64,000 nt of DNA from Gemmatimonadaceae bacterium. GTDB lineage: Bacteria; Gemmatimonadota; Gemmatimonadetes; Gemmatimonadales; Gemmatimonadaceae. Below the pieces are notes generated by a model, which saw nothing but the letters and a program-made list of their open reading frames with translations, had not been told where the DNA came from and did no database searches. Location of the stretch: contig JADZCT010000018.1 in NCBI GenBank assembly GCA_020851455.1, forward strand, positions 1-64,000, read 5' to 3'. Made by a program: the position numbers and the translations under genes. Shown here in pieces: positions 60,479-64,000 of this stretch (the first letter of the stretch is position 1; each line of letters starts with the position of its first letter).

Positions 60479-61576
60479 TCACCGGTGCGTGCCGTGCTTC
60501 CAGAATGGCATCTCGCAAATCGTTCCCGTCACCCGCTTGCCGCGCACGTCAACCTCGAGCGTGTTGCCCGGCCTGGCGTGCTCGGCAGGCACGTACGCGG
60601 TGCCGATGCCGATGCCAAGCGATGGGCTCATGGTGCCGCTCCGCACTTCACCGCTCAGCGTCCCATTGACGAACACGGGGTAGCCGTGGCGCGGGAACGC
60701 GCGGTCGGCAAACGTAAACCCGGCAAGCTTCCGCGCGATGCCTCCCGCCTTCTGCTTCTCCAGCGCGGCACGCCCGGTGAACTCGCCCTTCTTCATCTTC
60801 ACGAGCCAGCCGAGGTTCGCTTCCCACGGCGTGACCGTGTCGTCAATGTCGTTGCCGTAGAGCGCGAGCCCCATCTCGAGCCGCAGCGAGTCGCGGCTCC
60901 CCAGCCCGGCGGGCGTGACGTCGCCCTTCGACGTTAGAAGGCGCCAGAGTGTCTCGGCGTGAGCCGGGTCGAAGTACAGCTCGAAGCCGTCCTCGCCGGT
61001 GTACCCGGTGCGCGCTATGAGGACGTCCTTCACCTCGCCAACAGTGCCGCGCGTGAACCAGTAGTACTTGATGGCATCGAGGTTCACGTCCGTATGACGC
61101 GAAAGTATCTCCTGCGCCTTCGGGCCCTGGAGAGCAAGGAGCGCCACGTCGTCACTCACATCCTCGAGCTTGCAGTCGAAGCGCGCGACTTCCTTCGAGA
61201 TATGGGCGAAGTCCTTATCCTTGTTGGACGCGTTCACGACCATCATCACGTGGTCGGGCGAACGGTACACGAGGCAGTCGTCCTCGAACGTGCCGCGCTC
61301 GTTCAGGATCCCGCTGTACTGCACCTGGCCCAGGCCGAGCGCCGCGACATTGTTGGTCGTCACGGCATTCACGAAGTCCACCGCCTGCGGCCCGGTGATG
61401 ATGAACTCGCCCATATGGCTCACGTCGAACAGGCCGCACTGCTTCCGCACGGCGTTGTGCTCGGCCGTTATGCCAGTCGGGTACTGGACCGGCATCTCAT
61501 AGCCGGCGAAAGGGACCATCTTGCCGCCAAGGGCGACATGGACGTCGTGGAGCGGGGTTCTCTTGAGGTCGGTCAT
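60479..61576 (-). CDS. gcvT: Glycine cleavage system aminomethyltransferase (T protein)
   Basis: A 365-residue T protein, full length. It has MVPFAGYEMPVQYPTGITAE, CGLFDVSHMGEFIITGPQAV, YTGEDGFELYFDPAHAETLW and GLGSRDSLRLEMGLALYGND, all standard. It transfers the aminomethyl carbon of glycine to tetrahydrofolate and releases ammonia. The H and P protein genes do not follow, so the system is split. I looked for a glycine riboswitch in the 155 bp upstream and saw none. Confidence 0.93.
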   Translation of the reverse strand: MTDLKRTPLHDVHVALGGKMVPFAGYEMPVQYPTGITAEHNAVRKQCGLFDVSHMGEFIITGPQAVDFVNAVTTNNVAALGLGQVQYSGILNERGTFEDDCLVYRSPDHVMMVVNASNKDKDFAHISKEVARFDCKLEDVSDDVALLALQGPKAQEILSRHTDVNLDAIKYYWFTRGTVGEVKDVLIARTGYTGEDGFELYFDPAHAETLWRLLTSKGDVTPAGLGSRDSLRLEMGLALYGNDIDDTVTPWEANLGWLVKMKKGEFTGRAALEKQKAGGIARKLAGFTFADRAFPRHGYPVFVNGTLSGEVRSGTMSPSLGIGIGTAYVPAEHARPGNTLEVDVRGKRVTGTICEMPFWKHGTHR

Positions 61577-61731
61577 TTCAGCGAGGTGTGAGTGATACGT
61601 GGGAATATGCCGAACTGGCAGCTGTGCGGGCCAGCCCACGGCACGAACTGACACCGGGATAATGGCGTGGCGCACCGGAAATGGCAGGCGGCCGCCGCGG
61701 TCGCCAAATTCAGATTCAACCACTACTTCGC

Positions 61732-62526
61732 ATGGCGATCGGCAACTTCCACATCGGCATCATGGGCAACCTGTTCTCTGGGAAGACCACCCTGATGAAC
61801 GCCCTCACCGCCGATCCTTACGGATCGGAGCTCAGGATCCTGCTGGGCGGCGCCGATCTGTACTCGTTCACCGAGCGAGTCGAGAAGGACTCGCTCACCG
61901 ATCGGTGCCTGCGGCTCTTCTACGAAGACAGGATCGCGAACATCTTCGCCACCGAAGTGGCATTCCTCCACATGCGCGTGCTGCAGCAGCGCGAGATCCG
62001 GCACCTCATGACGCGGGAGAGCCGCGCGCCGGTGATCGTCCTCGAGGACCGGCCGTTCCTCGACGGCCCTGAGGTGTTCGTCCGCAGGATGATCGAGACG
62101 GGCGAGATGCCGGCCGCGCACGCGGACCTCTACTACACGCTCTTCCAGCAGACGCTGCACCACGAGCGGATCCGCCTGCCCGATCTGACCGTCTACCTGC
62201 GCACCGAACCGGCGCTGCTCGAAAAGCGGCGCGCCTCGCGCGCGGCCGGCGGCGACGAATATGCCCGGACGATCACGATCGAGTACCTGCGGCAGATTCA
62301 CGACTGTTACGAGGAAATCGTCGCTCACTGGCGCGGCACGCTGCGCAAGTACCAGGAGGTCGCGATCGTCCCGCCGGACTCCGAGATCCTGGTCCTTCCC
62401 GCGGAGATAGACATGTACGACCACCCGGACTACGTGCACGTGGCCGCCGGCACGATCCGCGAGAAGATCCGGCGCATGGTGGCGGCCCGAAAGTCAGCAA
62501 ACGGGAACGGCGGGAATGGACGCTGA
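61732..62526 (+). CDS. Deoxynucleoside kinase-like protein 1
   Basis: A 264-residue P-loop kinase of the deoxynucleoside kinase family. The P-loop is GNLFSGKTT, followed by EDRPFLDGPEVFVRRM in the DRS-like position and a lid Arg region (KRRASRAAGGDEYARTITIE). The motif LPDLTVYLRTEP is typical. It would phosphorylate a deoxynucleoside at the 5' position. Its 3' end overlaps the second kinase gene by 11 bp, so the two are probably made together and may form a heterodimer. Confidence 0.78.
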   Translation: MAIGNFHIGIMGNLFSGKTTLMNALTADPYGSELRILLGGADLYSFTERVEKDSLTDRCLRLFYEDRIANIFATEVAFLHMRVLQQREIRHLMTRESRAPVIVLEDRPFLDGPEVFVRRMIETGEMPAAHADLYYTLFQQTLHHERIRLPDLTVYLRTEPALLEKRRASRAAGGDEYARTITIEYLRQIHDCYEEIVAHWRGTLRKYQEVAIVPPDSEILVLPAEIDMYDHPDYVHVAAGTIREKIRRMVAARKSANGNGGNGR

Positions 62527-63451
62527 CGTCCTGCTCGTGCGCGAAGATCCCGCGATCAAGCGCCATGAGATCGCGCACCGGCTCACCCGGGTGGAGCGGC
62601 GGCTGCTCACGTATCTGGCGCGCAGCCAGACGCTCGTTGCCTGCTGCGGGAACATCGGCGCGGGCAAGAGCTCGCTCGTGAAGCTCCTGGCGTACAGCAC
62701 CGGGATGAACGCCCTCTTCGAGCTGCCCGACGACGGATTCGAGGACCACATCACGCAGAACCCTTCGCTCCTGCCGCTCCTCGCCACGGCCAAGCACTCG
62801 GCAAAGCGTACTCTCGGGCGGTACTACGGCGCGATCAACGAGTTCATAGACGTGCAATCGCGCTCGGCGAACGGCAGCGCGGCGTGGGAGGAGGCAAAGA
62901 AGCGGCTGGAGCAGAGCGCGCTCGACATCCAGCACGCGTACCTCGACCTTCGCAAGATGCAGCTGCAGGCGGCGCCCCACCTGGTGGCCTCGACCTGCAT
63001 TGACGGCTCTCCGCTGGCCGACCGATTCGCATTCTGCGAAGTGCTGCACAACGACATGGACGTGCCGTACCTGACGGATCAAGCGCTTGCCGTCATTGAC
63101 GGGCGGCTGGAAGAGGAGTTCCGCGGCCTTGCACGGCCGGGTCTGCTCATACTGCTGAAGAGTCCGATCGAGGCGCTGCTCCGGAACATCGCCGAGCGCA
63201 GGCGGGACGAGGAGGCGCCCGGCAGCGGAGCGGCATCCGACACGCTGCCGGAGGGACTGGTGCGGCTCGTACGGGCGCTGAACGCGCGCTACGACGCGTT
63301 CGTGGAGACCGTCCGCGCCACGGGATGGTACCGCGGCCCGGTGCTGATGATTGACGTCTCGGAGATTGACTTCGTGTCGAACGTAAGACACCTGATCGCG
63401 GTATATGAAGGTATCGAATCGCTGCTCGTGCCCCGGGAGTTCCGCGCCTGA
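62516..63451 (+). CDS. Deoxynucleoside kinase-like protein 2
   Basis: A 311-residue protein with the P-loop CGNIGAGKSS and a dNK-like body: LPDDGFEDHITQNPSLLPLL, then TCIDGSPLADRFAFCEVLHN and GLLILLKSPIEALLRNIAER. Its N-terminal about 45 residues are an extra helical part. The catalytic Glu-Asp-Arg pattern is less clear than in the preceding gene: ADRFAF stands where DRS is expected. It starts within the end of the first kinase gene and shares a TGATG junction with the next gene. Substrate unknown. Confidence 0.72.
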   Translation: MDADVLLVREDPAIKRHEIAHRLTRVERRLLTYLARSQTLVACCGNIGAGKSSLVKLLAYSTGMNALFELPDDGFEDHITQNPSLLPLLATAKHSAKRTLGRYYGAINEFIDVQSRSANGSAAWEEAKKRLEQSALDIQHAYLDLRKMQLQAAPHLVASTCIDGSPLADRFAFCEVLHNDMDVPYLTDQALAVIDGRLEEEFRGLARPGLLILLKSPIEALLRNIAERRRDEEAPGSGAASDTLPEGLVRLVRALNARYDAFVETVRATGWYRGPVLMIDVSEIDFVSNVRHLIAVYEGIESLLVPREFRA

Positions 63452-64000
63452 TGCTGCACACGATCCGCGTTGCCGTCGCCGCCCTGCCGCTGGCGCTATC
63501 GTTCCTCCGCGACCACAGGAGATGGCTGCTCTGGGGCGCCCGGGCGCACCGCACGCCGGAGTTCCACCAGCAGCGCGCCAAGCGGCTCGTCCGGGCGATC
63601 GTGAACCTGGGCCCGAGCTTCGTAAAGATCGCCCAGGTCTTCGCGTCGCGGGCCGACCTGGTGCCGGAGCCTTACCTTGGCGCGCTCGGCACCCTCGTTG
63701 ACCAGGTTCCTCCCCTGCCGTTCGCCCACGTCGAGCGCACCGTCGGGGCAGCTTATGGCCGCGGCGTGGATGAGGTATTCGAGGCGTTCGAGCGCACGCC
63801 AGTGGCATCCGCATCGCTCGCGCAGGTTCACCGCGCGCGCTTCAAAGGAGAAACCGTTGCGGTGAAGATCCTGAGGCCAAACGTCGAGGCCCAGGTCGCG
63901 GCCGACGTGAGGGCCGCACGGACGATCCTGAAGTGGCTCGACCGGTGGTGGGGGCATCCGCATATCCGGCGCGAACTGACGGCGCTCGACGCGTTCGAGG
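63451..64000 (+). CDS. ABC1/UbiB-family atypical kinase (3' end outside window)
   Basis: The first 183 residues are visible and the frame is still open at the window edge. The family pattern is clear: LGPSFVKIAQVFASRADLVP, then PVASASLAQVHRARFKGETV with the Ala-rich loop, and VAVKILRPNVEAQV with the catalytic-type Lys. These proteins act in ubiquinone or other quinone lipid metabolism. ATG 63451 overlaps the stop of the kinase gene before it (TGATG). C-terminal membrane helices, if any, lie beyond the window. Confidence 0.85.
   Translation, partial: MLHTIRVAVAALPLALSFLRDHRRWLLWGARAHRTPEFHQQRAKRLVRAIVNLGPSFVKIAQVFASRADLVPEPYLGALGTLVDQVPPLPFAHVERTVGAAYGRGVDEVFEAFERTPVASASLAQVHRARFKGETVAVKILRPNVEAQVAADVRAARTILKWLDRWWGHPHIRRELTALDAFE

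Noticed and set aside
61577-61731. Glycine riboswitch upstream of gcvT
   Set aside because: The conserved paired elements of that riboswitch are not visible in the 155-bp divergent gap.

Overview
The window is a GC-rich bacterial chromosome segment with dense genes and short intergenic gaps. It holds about 52 protein genes, two of them cut by the window ends, and I see no rRNA, tRNA, CRISPR array or insertion sequence. The gene mix fits Gemmatimonadota: DUF4097 and DUF5916 proteins, S9 peptidases, carboxypeptidase-regulatory-like surface proteins, a Tat-exported GH109 enzyme, and an F0 ATP synthase operon whose subunit a carries a signal peptide. That placement is an inference from gene content, not from a marker gene. 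Many first-of-transcript genes lack a Shine-Dalgarno sequence and instead have a TAnnTT-like hexamer 6-8 nt before the start codon, which suggests leaderless transcripts.

Region 1 (1-5395) is the right-hand end of a defence locus of the helicase-methylase-ATPase (Hma-like) type. It contains the tail of a DUF1156 DNA methyltransferase, an embedded AAA-14/DUF4143 ATPase-nuclease gene with its own promoter, and a DUF499 ATPase with an N-terminal HEPN-like domain. The helicase expected for such a system would lie to the left of the window.

Region 2 (5396-14909) holds envelope and stress genes: a DUF5916 surface protein, an ECF sigma/anti-sigma/DUF4097/DUF4097 operon, a small membrane protein, a Big_1 lipoprotein, a frameshifted secreted protein and a TPR protein. 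Region 3 (14910-21436) is metabolic: etfBA, an SDR, a glutaryl-CoA dehydrogenase-like enzyme, a phosphoesterase and an isocitrate dehydrogenase-like enzyme. Region 4 (21508-26404) is a peptide-utilisation cluster: cstA, an S9 peptidase and a YbdD-family gene. Region 5 (26426-34970, minus strand) is an eight-gene operon with a ferredoxin, cupin, sugar nucleotidyltransferase, GH109 alpha-N-acetylgalactosaminidase, sodium symporter, second nucleotidyltransferase, galactokinase-like kinase and MFS transporter. Together these could release, import and activate GalNAc or a related sugar.

Region 6 (35034-41376) has a hydroxyacid dehydrogenase, then an F0 ATP synthase operon (atpZ-I-B-E-F-H) ending in an ABC-F gene. 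The F1 genes alpha, gamma, beta and epsilon are not here. Region 7 (41417-52945) holds a BsuPI-domain lipoprotein with an apparent leader ORF, an orphan MoxR ATPase, modABC, a plug-domain surface protein, a PQQ sugar dehydrogenase, a histidine-bearing membrane protein, a pirin and a secreted hydrolase.

Region 8 (53143-60399) is the least explained part. It has a large SARP/AAA/TPR regulator, an HD-GYP membrane protein preceded by an 18-residue micropeptide with a near-perfect Shine-Dalgarno, an uncharacterised 243-residue protein and a sigma-54 activator whose receiver domain lacks its phospho-aspartate. Heptamer pairs (GTGACGC-N4-GTGACGC, 11-bp period) occur before the SARP gene and before the uncharacterised gene, as expected for SARP binding. 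Region 9 (60479-64000) has gcvT, two overlapping deoxynucleoside-kinase-like genes and the start of an ABC1/UbiB kinase gene.
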